From Lysobacter sp. (GTDB lineage: Bacteria; Pseudomonadota; Gammaproteobacteria; Xanthomonadales; Xanthomonadaceae): a DNA stretch of 64,000 bases. Position numbers and translations under genes: made by a program. Shown here in pieces: positions 53,254-63,074 of the stretch. Location of the stretch: contig DAHUXS010000017.1 of NCBI GenBank assembly GCA_027306995.1, forward strand, positions 1 to 64,000. The letters are read 5' to 3'. The notes below the pieces were generated by a model. That model searched no databases. It saw only the letters and a list, made by a program, of their open reading frames with translations, and was not told the DNA's origin. How positions within the stretch are numbered: the first letter of the stretch is position 1; each line of letters starts with the position of its first letter.

Positions 53254-56193
53254 TCAGAACTTGTAGTTGAAACGGGCAAACAGGGTACGGCCCCAGATGT
53301 CGTACTGGGTCGCGAACGCCGGGATGTTGCCGTACTTGGTGGCGACACCCGAGGTCACGAGCGGCGGCTTGCTGTCGAACACGTTGCGCACGCCGAGCAG
53401 CATCGACCAGTTGCCGTGCGAGTACTGCACCGAAGCGGTGTGGTACAGGCGTGCCTTGGCTTCGACCAGGCGCAGGCCACCGACGTAGCCGAAGTAGTTG
53501 TCGGTCGCAGTGGTGATTTGGCCCACGTCGTAGTTCCTGGTGCGGCCGACGTAGTTCATGCCCCAGGTATAGGAGAAATCGTTGCGGCGGAGCATCGTGC
53601 GCAGGTCGCCTACCCAGCGCGGGGAGCCGATGTAGCCGGTTTGGTTGGACGTGTTGAAACCACTGGCGGCAGCAGTGCTGAACAGCTGCGTGATGTCTTC
53701 GGTTGTGCGCGTGATGTTGGCTTCGACCTCGACTTTGCCGAAGCTGAACTTGTTGTCGTAGCGCACGGTCATGTCGAAGCCGCGGGTACGCTCCTTGTTG
53801 ATGTTGACGTAGGTGGCGTGGACCTTGGTGATCTTGTTGGGTTCGACCGCAGCGTTGGGCCCATTGCGCTCGAACATGGTGCAGAAATTGTTCGGATAGA
53901 CCGAAGCGCCATAGCAGCCGCTAAGGATGGTGCCAACGCCCAGGTTGCCGATTTCACCGAAGACCTGGATGTCGAAATAATCCAGTGCGACGCTGATCGG
54001 TGCGAAGGACGGCGTGAACACGATGCCGGTGCTGAAGGCCTTGGAGGTTTCCGGCTTCAGGAAACCGGCACCGCCACCCTGGAAGGTTTCGGCAGAGGAG
54101 TTGCCGGCGCCCGTGTAATTGTTGGGGATGCCCGCAGCCGCACAGTTGGCGCGGATCTTGGGATTGGTGCTGTTGCCCCAGTCGATGCAGGGATCGATCG
54201 CGGTCTGCGACTGGAAGCCGGACAGGTTGCCCAGATACAGTTCGTACAGGCCAGGCGCACGGAAGGAGGTGCCCTTGGTCGCGCGCAAGCGCAATGACGG
54301 GATGATCTGCCAGCTCAGGCCGAGCTTCCACACCTTGTTCCAGCCGCCCTTCACCGAGTCGTACTTGAAGGTGCGCGCCGAAGCATTTGCGGTCAGGGCT
54401 TCGATGGCAGGAATGCCCTTCAGCAGCGGAACTTCGATTTCACCGAAGATTTCCTTGACCTTGTCGGTGCCGCGAGTGACCTGCGCCGAGGAGTAACCCC
54501 AGGTGTCACCGTTCTGGGATGCCTGATCGGGCTGGTCGTTGATGCTGTAGCGGCGGTATTCGGCACCGAAGGCAGCGCCGACATCGCCAGCAGGCATATG
54601 GAACAGCGTGCCGGTCAGGGTGCCGGTGGTATCGAGCTGGTTGTAGGTGGTGGTGCCTTTGGTCCAGGCGCCGATCGCCTTCACGAGTTCATCCATGCGC
54701 GCACCGCTGAGGAAGCCGGGATCGAAATAGTCGAGCTTCGGAGCGATGTCGGTGTAGTTGGCGTCACCGGACAAGGACTTCATGATGTCGAGGTGTTCAT
54801 ACGTACCCTTGGAACGGGTATAGGCGCTGCTGATCTTCCAGGTCCAGTCCTTGAACGGAAGCTGGCCGTCGAGTCCGAACACGCCGTAGAGGTAATCGAC
54901 CTTGACGTTCGCCTCGTCGCGGAAGGGCATGATGGGTTGCGCCAAACCGCTGGGAACCTTGGCGACGTAGCCGGGGTTGTCCGAATAAGCACCGTAGATC
55001 GCATTGGTGGCGACGAGCGGGAAGAACTGGCGGAAGCCGCGCGCCTCGGTCTTGCGCTGGTTGTAGAGCATTTCGGCGGTGAAGTTGACGCCGCCACCCA
55101 GCGAAATGTCGGCGGTTCCGTAAATGGTTCCGTGCTTCTGGTGGTTCACGACATCGGCGTTCTTGAGGAAGTCGCCGTTGAGCACGTCTTCGTAATAGGC
55201 CTGTCCGCTGTTGTTCGGACCGTAGGTCTTGTTGGCGCGCGGACGATAACCGGGGATCAAGCCGACAGTCGAGCCATCCGGCGACGGGATATAGCGCCTG
55301 CCGGTCACGGCGTCGATGACGGTGTTGAAGTACATGTTGTTGCATCCGGCCAGCTTGGTGCCGGCGAGGATCGAATGATCCTGACGATCGATGCGCTGGC
55401 CGTAGGTGCCGTACATCAGGTCGTTGTTGCAGCTCAGATAGTCGCGATCGCCTTTCTTCAGCGCCTTCTGTTCATCGAAGCTGGCTGCGATGGCGATATT
55501 GCCGCGTGCAAAGTTCCAGCCCATCAGGCCGGAGACCGAATAGGATTTGCCGCCGCCATGCAGCGGATCGGTCAAGCTGACCGAGAGTTCCGGCTTGGAA
55601 ATGTTCTTGCGGGTGATCAGGTTGATCGCGCCAGCCACCGCGTCCGATCCGTAGATGGAGGAGGTGCCGTCCTTCAGGACTTCTGCACGCTGCAGGATGA
55701 TCTGCGGAATCACGTTGAGGTCGAATGCGCCGACCTGACCCTGGGTGCCGCCGGGGCCGGGACGATTGCCGTTCAACAGCACCAGGGTGCGGTTGGCGCC
55801 AAGGCCACGCAACGAAATGGTCTGCACGCCGGTACCACCTTCAACGACGAAGCCGCTGAACTGGTTGGTGATCTGGGTGGCGCCAGCGGCGACGCTGGAC
55901 TTCTGCAGGAACTGCGCGGTGTCCATCTGGCCGACCATGACGCTGGTGTCGGCAGTGATGATCTGCACCGGCGAGATCGAATCGAACTCCCTGCGCTTGA
56001 TCAGCGAGCCGGTGACGGTAATCGTGCCAAGTTCGCTTTTCTTGGCATCGGCCTTGTCATTCTTCTTGGCATCGCTGGTGCCTTGCTCCGACTGCGGCTT
56101 GTCCTGCGGCGTCGACTGGGCGAGCGCGGAAGAGCCATAGAGGCAGCCCATGACAGCCAGGAACAAGGGCAATTTACGGTTGACAGATCGCAC
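53254..56193 (-). CDS. TonB-dependent outer-membrane receptor
   Basis: About 979 residues. A signal peptide (LFLAVMGCLYGSSALAQ) is followed by a Lys/Asp-rich linker, a TonB box (GTITVTGSLIKRR), a plug domain (SPVQIITADTSVMVGQM...LKDGTSSIYGSDAVAGAINLIT) and a 22-strand-type barrel ending in the terminal Phe (FARFNYKF). The cargo is not readable; the Xanthomonad-type S9-peptidase partner suggests peptides. GTG at 56193 is preferred because GGGGAG lies 7 nt upstream of it; ATG at 56208 would add five residues but has no ribosome-binding site. It lies downstream of the S9 peptidase. Confidence 0.92.
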   Translation of the reverse strand: MRSVNRKLPLFLAVMGCLYGSSALAQSTPQDKPQSEQGTSDAKKNDKADAKKSELGTITVTGSLIKRREFDSISPVQIITADTSVMVGQMDTAQFLQKSSVAAGATQITNQFSGFVVEGGTGVQTISLRGLGANRTLVLLNGNRPGPGGTQGQVGAFDLNVIPQIILQRAEVLKDGTSSIYGSDAVAGAINLITRKNISKPELSVSLTDPLHGGGKSYSVSGLMGWNFARGNIAIAASFDEQKALKKGDRDYLSCNNDLMYGTYGQRIDRQDHSILAGTKLAGCNNMYFNTVIDAVTGRRYIPSPDGSTVGLIPGYRPRANKTYGPNNSGQAYYEDVLNGDFLKNADVVNHQKHGTIYGTADISLGGGVNFTAEMLYNQRKTEARGFRQFFPLVATNAIYGAYSDNPGYVAKVPSGLAQPIMPFRDEANVKVDYLYGVFGLDGQLPFKDWTWKISSAYTRSKGTYEHLDIMKSLSGDANYTDIAPKLDYFDPGFLSGARMDELVKAIGAWTKGTTTYNQLDTTGTLTGTLFHMPAGDVGAAFGAEYRRYSINDQPDQASQNGDTWGYSSAQVTRGTDKVKEIFGEIEVPLLKGIPAIEALTANASARTFKYDSVKGGWNKVWKLGLSWQIIPSLRLRATKGTSFRAPGLYELYLGNLSGFQSQTAIDPCIDWGNSTNPKIRANCAAAGIPNNYTGAGNSSAETFQGGGAGFLKPETSKAFSTGIVFTPSFAPISVALDYFDIQVFGEIGNLGVGTILSGCYGASVYPNNFCTMFERNGPNAAVEPNKITKVHATYVNINKERTRGFDMTVRYDNKFSFGKVEVEANITRTTEDITQLFSTAAASGFNTSNQTGYIGSPRWVGDLRTMLRRNDFSYTWGMNYVGRTRNYDVGQITTATDNYFGYVGGLRLVEAKARLYHTASVQYSHGNWSMLLGVRNVFDSKPPLVTSGVATKYGNIPAFATQYDIWGRTLFARFNYKF

Positions 56194-56229
56194 GTGGAGA
56201 CTCCCCATAGATTTCGTGTTTGTTCAGGG

Positions 56230-56292
56230 AGTATAGGTAGACGGGTCGCGATTTGGCCGCTTTGTGTTTGTTTTATGTAATTAACCAGTTAA
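56230..56292 (-). promoter_or_regulatory. TonB-receptor promoter and upstream 12-bp palindrome
   Basis: TATACT on the minus strand (56230-56235) gives a leader of about 30 nt before the GTG start. Upstream, TTAAC-CA-GTTAA (56281-56292) is an inverted repeat with 5-bp arms in an AT-rich patch, about 46 bp from the -10; it may be an operator or activator site. Confidence 0.4.
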
Positions 56293-56350
56293 AAATTGAT
56301 GCGTGTCACAAAAAATTAATGTCTGACTGCTAAGGCGTTGCGCGACGGCA

Positions 56351-56379
56351 ACAACCGGTTGGACATGCCAACCGGTTGT
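56351..56379. repeat. 12-bp perfect stem-loop between S9 peptidase and TonB receptor
   Basis: ACAACCGGTTGG / CCAACCGGTTGT with a 5-nt loop lies 18 nt after the peptidase stop. No T tract follows on either strand, so it is not a standard intrinsic terminator; an mRNA 3'-end stabiliser or partial attenuator is possible. Confidence 0.6.
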
Positions 56380-56397
56380 GCTGCGTCCGCACAGAAT

Positions 56398-58404
56398 TCA
56401 GGATCTGTTGCAGTCTTTCTGGAGGAAGCTCTCGATGGCCGGAAGCGTCAACATCTGCGCTTCATAGGTCCAGGGCATCTGGTGCTTCTGGTTCGGGACC
56501 AGCAGGAACTTGGCGGGGACACGCCCCTGCACGGCGTCATAAAAGCCCTTGGCGTGGAAGGACGGCGTACGGACGTCGCGATCGCCCACGAACAGCAGGA
56601 CCGGGATGCTGGCCTTGTCGGTGTTCTTCATGGGGTCCATGCCCTTGACGGTATTCCCCTGCAGGATGCGTTGCAGTCGGCCTTCGCTCCAGTTGCGGCC
56701 AATGCGTGCCAGGTCGGTGACCGGTGCACCGGCGATGGCGCAGCTGAAGGGGCCACCAGGACGCACCACGGCGGCCGAGGCGGCGAAACCGCCATAGGAA
56801 TAGCCGAAGATCGCGATGTTGCCGGGCTTGGCGATGCCCTGCTTGACCAGCCAGTTGGCGGCATCGTCGTTGTCGTCCTGCATCTTCAGGCCCCATTGGC
56901 CGTCACCGGCGAGCCACAGTTTGCGACCGAAGCCCGTCGAACCGCGGTATTGCGGACGAATCACCGCATAGCCGCGTGATGTCATGAAGGGCACCCAGCC
57001 GGAAGCATCCCAGCCGGCGTTGTCGCGCGCCCAAGGACCGCCATGCGGGTGGACCACGGCCGGGACCGGCGCGTCGCCCTGTTTCCAGCCGGCCGGAAGA
57101 TCGACGATGGCAGGGATTTCCAGGCCGTCACGCGCCTTGTAGGTGATCAATCGTTCTTCGCCGAGCTGGGCGGGATTGATCCACGGCCGTTCGCTGCCGA
57201 TGTCCATCACGTTCTTGCGGTTCAGCAGCAGGTGGTAGGACGGCGAATGCTGCGCGCTTTCGGTCGTGAACAGGACGCGCGAGTCGTCGTCGTTGTAGCT
57301 CTGGATGAATACCGTCTGCTTGGGGAAGGCCTGCTTCAGTCCGGCCTGAAGGCTAGCAAGGTCCTTGTCGGTGTAGACGACTTCCGTCTCCAGGCCTTCG
57401 ACGGTGAAGCCGAGCACCTTGTTGAAGTCGTGCGGCTGCTTGCCGAGGATGATGCGGCCGATCGAGTACTGCGGATGCGCGACCAGCGGTTCTTCGTCGA
57501 ATTTCTTCGCGACCGGGTCGTACATGCGGGCCTGCATCAAGTCCGAGAACTTGTCGGTCAACACATAGTATTTGCCGGTGCTCTCATCGATGCCCTGGAA
57601 TTCCACCGCATAGCGTTCGCTGGCCTTGTGCGAGAGGGCGGGCTGCGCTTCGAATTCGCCTGTCTTGGGGTTGCGGATCGAATAGCTGAAGACGTAATCG
57701 TCGCCGCTGGGTTCGGATTCGGCGCGCACCAGGACTTCGCCATTGCGGGGGTTGATCAACTCCGGCGATGTCTTGTCGTCCGCGCGGAACAGCAGCTTGG
57801 TGCCATTGGTACGCAGGTTGTAGAGATAGTAATCGTCGCGTCCGCTCTGGCTCGCGTAGCGCTGGATGACCACGTTCTCGGGATCGAGCGGCAGTGGGTT
57901 GACCAGTCTGGCGGTCGACATCAGATCGAGGCAGCGGCGGGTGTCTTCGCTCACGCCAGTCTTGTAGCCCTTGTCGGCAAAGGCTTCGCTGAAATTCTTC
58001 TGGCTGACGTCGGTCAGATAGGTCTTGTTGACCACGGTCTTGGTGGCGCCACTTTCGTTGCCTTCGCCGCAACCGCCGAGCTGTCCGGTCCAGTCCTGCT
58101 GACCACTCACCAACACGCGGCCCGCCTTCAGGGCGCTGGCGAAAATGAATTTCATGCGCTCACCCGAGGGGGTGACGACGGAGCCGGCGGAGGGGTTGTC
58201 CAGGTTCCAGGTGGCGAGCGCGGTGTCCTTGTGATTGGAGTTGGGGGCTTCGATCAGCGCGACCAGCGTCTTGCCATCCGCGCTCATCGACACGGACTGG
58301 ATTTGCTGTCTGCGCGCGAATGCGTCCGCGGGAATGGGTTCGCTGGCGTTGGCGGCAGTCGTGGTTGCCAATGCGGCAAGCAGGGCAAGGCGCAATTTCG
58401 ACAT
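56398..58404 (-). CDS. exported S9-family (prolyl oligopeptidase/DPP-like) serine peptidase
   Basis: 668 residues. A signal peptide (MSKLRLALLAALATTTAANA) is followed by a beta-propeller-like region (about 30-400) and an alpha/beta-hydrolase domain. The catalytic triad is Ser536 in GYSYGGFA, Asp610 in VGDRDVRTP and His641 in NQKHQMPW; HPHGGPWARD is the family's oxyanion-region motif. Such enzymes release di- or oligopeptides in the periplasm. Start fixed by the signal peptide and a GAGGGG ribosome-binding site. It is followed by the TonB receptor in the same direction, an uptake-and-processing pairing. Confidence 0.93.
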   Translation of the reverse strand: MSKLRLALLAALATTTAANASEPIPADAFARRQQIQSVSMSADGKTLVALIEAPNSNHKDTALATWNLDNPSAGSVVTPSGERMKFIFASALKAGRVLVSGQQDWTGQLGGCGEGNESGATKTVVNKTYLTDVSQKNFSEAFADKGYKTGVSEDTRRCLDLMSTARLVNPLPLDPENVVIQRYASQSGRDDYYLYNLRTNGTKLLFRADDKTSPELINPRNGEVLVRAESEPSGDDYVFSYSIRNPKTGEFEAQPALSHKASERYAVEFQGIDESTGKYYVLTDKFSDLMQARMYDPVAKKFDEEPLVAHPQYSIGRIILGKQPHDFNKVLGFTVEGLETEVVYTDKDLASLQAGLKQAFPKQTVFIQSYNDDDSRVLFTTESAQHSPSYHLLLNRKNVMDIGSERPWINPAQLGEERLITYKARDGLEIPAIVDLPAGWKQGDAPVPAVVHPHGGPWARDNAGWDASGWVPFMTSRGYAVIRPQYRGSTGFGRKLWLAGDGQWGLKMQDDNDDAANWLVKQGIAKPGNIAIFGYSYGGFAASAAVVRPGGPFSCAIAGAPVTDLARIGRNWSEGRLQRILQGNTVKGMDPMKNTDKASIPVLLFVGDRDVRTPSFHAKGFYDAVQGRVPAKFLLVPNQKHQMPWTYEAQMLTLPAIESFLQKDCNRS

Positions 58405-58505
58405 GGATCGGTTCCCCTCGGATGTTGTTAACAGTGAAATGGAGCGGCACGAGGGGCATGCCAGCAAACGCTCGCGATCACCACTCCGTCCCCCCCATGC
58501 CGCAA

Positions 58506-58513
58506 AATATACA
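58506..58513. promoter_or_regulatory. overlapping divergent -10 elements for the S9 peptidase and mrp
   Basis: AATATACA reads TATATT on the minus strand (58506-58511) and TATACA on the plus strand (58508-58513). Both genes start about 60-100 bp away, so these would have ordinary leaders. No strong -35 is seen. Confidence 0.38.
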
Positions 58514-58574
58514 CAGTTGTCGACTTGGGCCAGTGCGCCGGTGGTCACGACTCCCTTCCCAGAGTGTTCTCCAG

Positions 58575-59420
58575 ATGTCCGGACTCAATTCCCACGCCGT
58601 CCAGCCCAATCTTTCCCCCGACCCCCGCATCCGCAACATCATCGCCGTCGGCTCCGGCAAGGGCGGGGTGGGCAAATCCACCACGGCGGTGAACCTGGCG
58701 GTGGCGCTTGCACAATCCGGCCTGCGAGTCGGCGTGCTGGATGCCGACGTCTACGGCCCGAGCATCCCGATGATGCTGGGGACGACCGATCGCCCGGAAA
58801 GCCCCGACAACAAATCGATCGAGCCGCTGCGCGCGCACGGTTTGCAGCTGATGTCGATCGGCGCGCTGGTCGACCAGGAGGACACCGCGATGATCTGGCG
58901 CGGGCCGATGGCGACTTCGGCGCTGACGCAGCTGTTCAGCGATACCCGTTGGGACGATCTCGACATCCTCGTCATCGACTTGCCGCCGGGGACCGGTGAC
59001 ATCCAGCTCACCCTGGCGCAGAAGATCCCGGTGGCGGGTGCGGTGGTCGTCACTACGCCGCAGGACATCGCCACGCTCGACGCGCGCAAGGCGGTGAAGA
59101 TGTTCGAGAAGGTGAATGTGCCGGTGCTGGGCATCGTCGAGAACATGGCGGTGCACGTCTGCAGCAATTGCGGGCATGCCGAGCACATCTTCGGCGAGGG
59201 CGGCGGCGAAAAGATGGCCGAACGCTACAGCGTGCCGTTGCTGGGATCGTTGCCGCTGGACATCCATATCCGGGAGCAGGGCGACGCCGGCATCCCGATC
59301 GCCGCGGCCGAGCCGGAATCCGCGGTCGGGCAGGCCTATCGCCAGCTCGCCGAGCGCCTGCTGGAAGCGCTGGATCAGCGCCCGCGGGCGACGTCGTCGA
59401 TCTCCGCCACCTTGCTGTGA
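58575..59420 (+). CDS. mrp: Mrp/ApbC-family iron-sulfur carrier ATPase
   Basis: 281-residue P-loop NTPase that carries Fe-S clusters. The deviant Walker A is [46 protein letters not shown] and the cluster-binding CxxC in [17 protein letters not shown] are diagnostic. The DUF59 domain present at the N-terminus of many Mrp proteins is absent. In enterics mrp diverges directly from metG; here a DUF2147-receptor-peptidase block separates them. dcd follows. Confidence 0.95.
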   Translation: MSGLNSHAVQPNLSPDPRIRNIIAVGSGKGGVGKSTTAVNLAVALAQSGLRVGVLDADVYGPSIPMMLGTTDRPESPDNKSIEPLRAHGLQLMSIGALVDQEDTAMIWRGPMATSALTQLFSDTRWDDLDILVIDLPPGTGDIQLTLAQKIPVAGAVVVTTPQDIATLDARKAVKMFEKVNVPVLGIVENMAVHVCSNCGHAEHIFGEGGGEKMAERYSVPLLGSLPLDIHIREQGDAGIPIAAAEPESAVGQAYRQLAERLLEALDQRPRATSSISATLL

Positions 59421-59475
59421 GCCGCGCCGGCGCCTGCACCGATACAATTCCCGTCTTTACCTGCCGGACACCCCG

Positions 59476-60042
59476 ATGAGCATCAAGAGCGACCACTGGA
59501 TCCGCCGCATGGCCGATCAGCACGGCATGATCGAGCCGTTCGAGGCCGGGCAGGTCAAGCAGGTCAACGGCGAACGCATCGTCAGCTACGGTACCTCAAG
59601 CTACGGCTACGACGTGCGCTGCGCTCGCGAGTTCAAGGTGTTCACCAACATCAACTCGACGATTGTCGATCCCAAGCATTTCGACAACGGCAGCTTCGTC
59701 GACATCACCGCCGACGAATGCATCATCCCGCCGAATTCCTTCGCGCTGGCGCGCACAGTCGAGTATTTCCGTATCCCGCGCGACGTCCTGGTGGTCTGCC
59801 TCGGCAAGAGCACCTATGCGCGCTGCGGCATCATCGTGAACGTCACGCCGCTGGAGCCGGAATGGGAAGGCCACGTGACGCTGGAATTCAGCAACACCAC
59901 GCCGCTGCCGGCGCGCATCTATGCCAACGAAGGCGTGGCGCAGATGTTGTTCTTCCAGTCGGACGAAGTCTGCGATACCAGCTATCGCGATCGCGGCGGC
60001 AAGTACCAGGGGCAGACCGGCGTCACGTTGCCGAAGACCTGA
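59476..60042 (+). CDS. dcd: dCTP deaminase
   Basis: 188-residue trimeric enzyme making dUTP from dCTP for dTMP synthesis. Conserved blocks are [18 protein letters not shown], the catalytic-Glu region [32 protein letters not shown] and [12 protein letters not shown]. Length matches the Proteobacterial Dcd. A TACAAT hexamer lies about 30 nt upstream of the ATG, so it may have its own promoter after mrp. Confidence 0.97.
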   Translation: MSIKSDHWIRRMADQHGMIEPFEAGQVKQVNGERIVSYGTSSYGYDVRCAREFKVFTNINSTIVDPKHFDNGSFVDITADECIIPPNSFALARTVEYFRIPRDVLVVCLGKSTYARCGIIVNVTPLEPEWEGHVTLEFSNTTPLPARIYANEGVAQMLFFQSDEVCDTSYRDRGGKYQGQTGVTLPKT

Positions 60043-60074
60043 ATCTATTCATTCCAGAGGGGAGGGGAAACAAG

Positions 60075-60593
60075 ATGGAAGAACAGAATCCGTATCGCAG
60101 TCCCGAGTCCGCCATCACCGATGTCGCGGTCATGGGGGATGCCAATCTCGCCGGTCGTGGAGAGCGATTCGGGGCTTCCCTCATCGACGGTTTGATCATG
60201 GGCATGATCATTTTTCCGTTGATGTTCGTGGGGGGCTATTGGACTGCGGTCATGACGGCAGCGTCCGAAGGACACCAGGTCGACATCGGCACCATGTTGC
60301 TGTGGGGCGTGATCGGCTTCGCCGTGTTGGTCGTGGTCCAGGGGATCCCGCTGCATGCCTCCGGCCAGACCTGGGGCAAGAAGATGCTGGGGATCAAGAT
60401 CGTCGATCTGTCCGGTGCCAAGCCTTCACTCGGGCGATTGCTCGGCCTGCGTTACTTGCCACTGCAAGTGATCGCGAACATCCCCGTCGTCGGACCGCTT
60501 GCCATGATCGTCGACCCCTTGCTGATTTTCCGCGATGACCGTCGTTGCGGACATGACCTGATCGCAGGAACCCAAGTGGTAAAGGCCGAGTAA
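60075..60593 (+). CDS. RDD-family membrane protein
   Basis: 172 residues with three or four hydrophobic segments. The RDD signature is visible as the Arg of RGERFGASLIDGLI, then GQTWGKKMLGIKIVD and the Asp pair near FRDDRRCGHDLIAGT. Role in the family is poorly known (transport suspected for some). It has a very strong ribosome-binding site (GAGGGGAGGGG). The stop codon directly abuts the stop of the convergent HIT gene with no intervening base. Confidence 0.88.
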   Translation: MEEQNPYRSPESAITDVAVMGDANLAGRGERFGASLIDGLIMGMIIFPLMFVGGYWTAVMTAASEGHQVDIGTMLLWGVIGFAVLVVVQGIPLHASGQTWGKKMLGIKIVDLSGAKPSLGRLLGLRYLPLQVIANIPVVGPLAMIVDPLLIFRDDRRCGHDLIAGTQVVKAE

Positions 60594-61019
60594 TCAGCCC
60601 GCGCTGACGAAGCGCTCAAGGGCATCGCGCAAGCGCGACAGACGTTCGACGGATTCTTCAGCCGGATACGGCCTCGCCGGCTGCGCGCCCCACACCGGCT
60701 TCGGCCATGCTGCGTCGCCCTTGAACCGGGCGACCACGTGGACATGCAGCTGACTCACCATGTTCCCGAGCGCGGCGATGTTGAGCTTGTCGGGCGCGAA
60801 TTGTTCGCGCAGCGCTTGCGAGGCGATATCGATTTCGCGCCATAGCCGCGTTCGATCGCCTTCGTTGAGATCGAGCAGTTCGCTGGCATCGGCGACGCGG
60901 GGCACCAGGATCAGCCACGGATAGTTGGCGTCGTTCATTAGCAGGACGTCGCACAAGGGCAACGATGCGACCGGAAGCGTATCCGCCGCGAGTTGCGGAT
61001 GCAGCTGGAATTCGCTCAT
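60594..61019 (-). CDS. HIT-family hydrolase/transferase
   Basis: 141-residue histidine-triad protein. The HIT motif reads NMVSQLHVHVVARFKGD, with the usual upstream LLMNDANYPWLILVPR. HIT proteins hydrolyse or transfer nucleotides (AMP-lysine, ADP-sugar types). The substrate is unknown. Its start overlaps the dienelactone hydrolase stop by 4 bp (ATGA), so the two are co-translated. Confidence 0.9.
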   Translation of the reverse strand: MSEFQLHPQLAADTLPVASLPLCDVLLMNDANYPWLILVPRVADASELLDLNEGDRTRLWREIDIASQALREQFAPDKLNIAALGNMVSQLHVHVVARFKGDAAWPKPVWGAQPARPYPAEESVERLSRLRDALERFVSAG

Positions 61020-61681
61020 GCCAGGTGTTCCCGGAAAAATGCCAGTGTCTCCGCATTGGCAAGCATCGCCGCGTCGGCACGATAGTGCGATGGGTCGCAG
61101 TCGCGATTGAAGGCATGGCCGGCGTCCGGGTAGACCATGAAGGCGGCCTGCGGCCACGCCGCGCGTTGGCGTTCGATGTCGGCAGCTGGCGTCGAGGCGT
61201 CTTCGGCGCCGAAGTGGAACAGCATGGGGGCGCGCAAGGGTTCGTCGAGGAAATTCGCATTGCGGGCGCCGTAATACCCCACGGCGGGCAGGCCGAGCCG
61301 CAGGTTGGCGAGCAGGGCGAGGGTGCCCCCCCAGCAGAAGCCGACCACGCCGATGTGCGTTGCGCCTTCTTCACGGAGGCGTCGTGCGCCCGCATCCACC
61401 AGCCGCAATGCCCGGTCGAAGCCCAGTTCACCGATCAGCGTGCGGCCCTGCTGCATGCCGTCGCCGTCGTAGGGGAGGTCGACGCCGGGCGTGACGACAT
61501 CGAACAGTGCCGGCGCCAGCGCGATGAAGCCGTCCCCTGCATAGCGGTCGGTGATGTCGCGGATATGGGCGGTGACGCCGAAAATTTCCTGAAGAACGAC
61601 CAGCCCCATGGTCGAGGGGCGGTCGGGGCGGGCCAGCCAGCCGCCGATGCGGCCGTCGGGGGTGTCGAGGGTGATATTCAT
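61016..61681 (-). CDS. dienelactone hydrolase-family protein
   Basis: 221-residue alpha/beta hydrolase. It begins with a typical DLH strand ([19 protein letters not shown]), has [18 protein letters not shown], the nucleophile elbow [10 protein letters not shown] with Cys as nucleophile, then [10 protein letters not shown] (Asp) and YPDAGHAFN (His). Many such proteins act on lactones or esters other than dienelactone. No aromatic-degradation gene adjoins it. Overlaps the HIT gene by 4 bp and diverges from rimO. Confidence 0.9.
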   Translation of the reverse strand: MNITLDTPDGRIGGWLARPDRPSTMGLVVLQEIFGVTAHIRDITDRYAGDGFIALAPALFDVVTPGVDLPYDGDGMQQGRTLIGELGFDRALRLVDAGARRLREEGATHIGVVGFCWGGTLALLANLRLGLPAVGYYGARNANFLDEPLRAPMLFHFGAEDASTPAADIERQRAAWPQAAFMVYPDAGHAFNRDCDPSHYRADAAMLANAETLAFFREHLA

Positions 61682-61709
61682 CGCGTACAGGCCTGGATGC
61701 GGCGGGTTC

Positions 61710-61717
61710 CTTATAAT
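61710..61717. promoter_or_regulatory. overlapping divergent -10 elements for dienelactone hydrolase and rimO
   Basis: CTTATAAT contains the consensus TATAAT on the plus strand (61712-61717, 25 nt before the rimO ATG) and TATAAG on the minus strand (61710-61715, 28 nt before the hydrolase ATG). Confidence 0.5.
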
Positions 61718-61742
61718 TCCACACCCTTTCCCGGTGGTCCGC

Positions 61743-63074
61743 ATGTCCTTGTCCCAGCCCAAAGTCGGTTTCGTCAGCCTCGGTTGCCCCAAGGCGCTGG
61801 TCGATTCCGAACGCATCCTCACCCAGTTGCGGGTCGAGGGCTACGACCTGGTACAGAGCTATGACGATGCCGATGTGGTGGTGGTGAACACCTGCGGCTT
61901 CATCGACTCGGCGGTGGCGGAATCGCTGGATGCGATCGGCGAGGCGATGGCCGAGAACGGCAAGGTGATCGTCACCGGTTGTCTCGGCAAGCGCAGCGAG
62001 GTGATTCGCGAAGCCTATCCCGACGTGTTGTCGATCAGCGGACCGCAGGACTACGCCAGCGTGATGGATGCGGTGCATGTCGCGCTGCCGCCCAAGCATG
62101 ATCCCTTCATCGATCTGGTGCCCGATTACGGCCTGAAGCTGACGCCGAAGCACTACGCCTATCTGAAGATTTCCGAAGGCTGCAACCATCGCTGCAGCTT
62201 CTGCATCATCCCGTCGATGCGCGGCGACCTGGTGTCGCGCCCGGTTGACGACGTGCTACGTGAAGCCGAGAAGCTGGTGCGTGGCGGCGTCAAGGAATTG
62301 CTGGTGGTGTCGCAGGACACCTCGGCCTATGGCGTCGACCTGAAGTACGCGGAACGCGAATGGCATGGCAAGTCGTATGCGACGCGGATGAAGGCGCTGT
62401 GCGAAGGCCTGTCCGAACTCGGCGCGTGGACGCGCCTGCACTACGTCTATCCGTACCCGCACGTCGACGACGTGATTCCGCTGATGGCGGAAGGCAAGAT
62501 CCTTCCGTATCTCGACATCCCGTTCCAGCACGCCAGCCCGCGCGTGCTGAAGCTGATGAAGCGCCCCGGTGCGGTCGACAAGACGCTGGAACGCATCCAG
62601 CGCTGGAAGGCGATCTGTCCGGAACTGACGATCCGCTCGACCTTCATCGTCGGCTTCCCCGGCGAGACCGAAGCCGAGTTCGCGGAGTTGCTGGATTTCC
62701 TCGAGGAAGCGCAGCTCGATCGCGTCGGTGCCTTCGCCTATTCGCCGGTGGAAGGCGCGGCGGCCAACGCGCTGCCCGATCCGGTGCCGGACGAAGTGCG
62801 GCAGGAACGCCTGGCGCGCTTCATGGACGTGCAGGCGGCGATTTCCGAAGCGAAGCTGGCGGCCAAGATCGGTACGGTGCAGGAATGCATCGTCGATGCG
62901 ATCGATGGCGAACTGGCGATCGCGCGGTCGAAAGCCGATGCGCCGGAGATCGATGGCCTGGTGCAGATCCAGGACGGTTTCGAGGCCGGCCTCAAGCCGG
63001 GCGATTTCGTCTCGGTGCAGATCATGGGCAGCGACGAGCACGATCTCTACGGCGAAGTCGTTTACAACGATTGA
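61743..63074 (+). CDS. rimO: ribosomal protein S12 methylthiotransferase
   Basis: 443-residue radical-SAM enzyme that methylthiolates Asp of ribosomal protein S12. The N-terminal auxiliary cluster Cys are in [20 protein letters not shown] and VTGCLGKR; the radical-SAM CxxxCxxC is in [17 protein letters not shown]; a TRAM domain ends the protein ([16 protein letters not shown]). The ATG at 61743 ([17 protein letters not shown]) is standard. Convergent greB overlaps the 3' end by 13 bp. Confidence 0.97.
   Translation: MSLSQPKVGFVSLGCPKALVDSERILTQLRVEGYDLVQSYDDADVVVVNTCGFIDSAVAESLDAIGEAMAENGKVIVTGCLGKRSEVIREAYPDVLSISGPQDYASVMDAVHVALPPKHDPFIDLVPDYGLKLTPKHYAYLKISEGCNHRCSFCIIPSMRGDLVSRPVDDVLREAEKLVRGGVKELLVVSQDTSAYGVDLKYAEREWHGKSYATRMKALCEGLSELGAWTRLHYVYPYPHVDDVIPLMAEGKILPYLDIPFQHASPRVLKLMKRPGAVDKTLERIQRWKAICPELTIRSTFIVGFPGETEAEFAELLDFLEEAQLDRVGAFAYSPVEGAAANALPDPVPDEVRQERLARFMDVQAAISEAKLAAKIGTVQECIVDAIDGELAIARSKADAPEIDGLVQIQDGFEAGLKPGDFVSVQIMGSDEHDLYGEVVYND

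Noticed and set aside
54598-56280. 560-codon open frame antisense to the TonB receptor
   Set aside because: The receptor is certain from signal peptide, TonB box and terminal Phe; the antisense translation has no motif.
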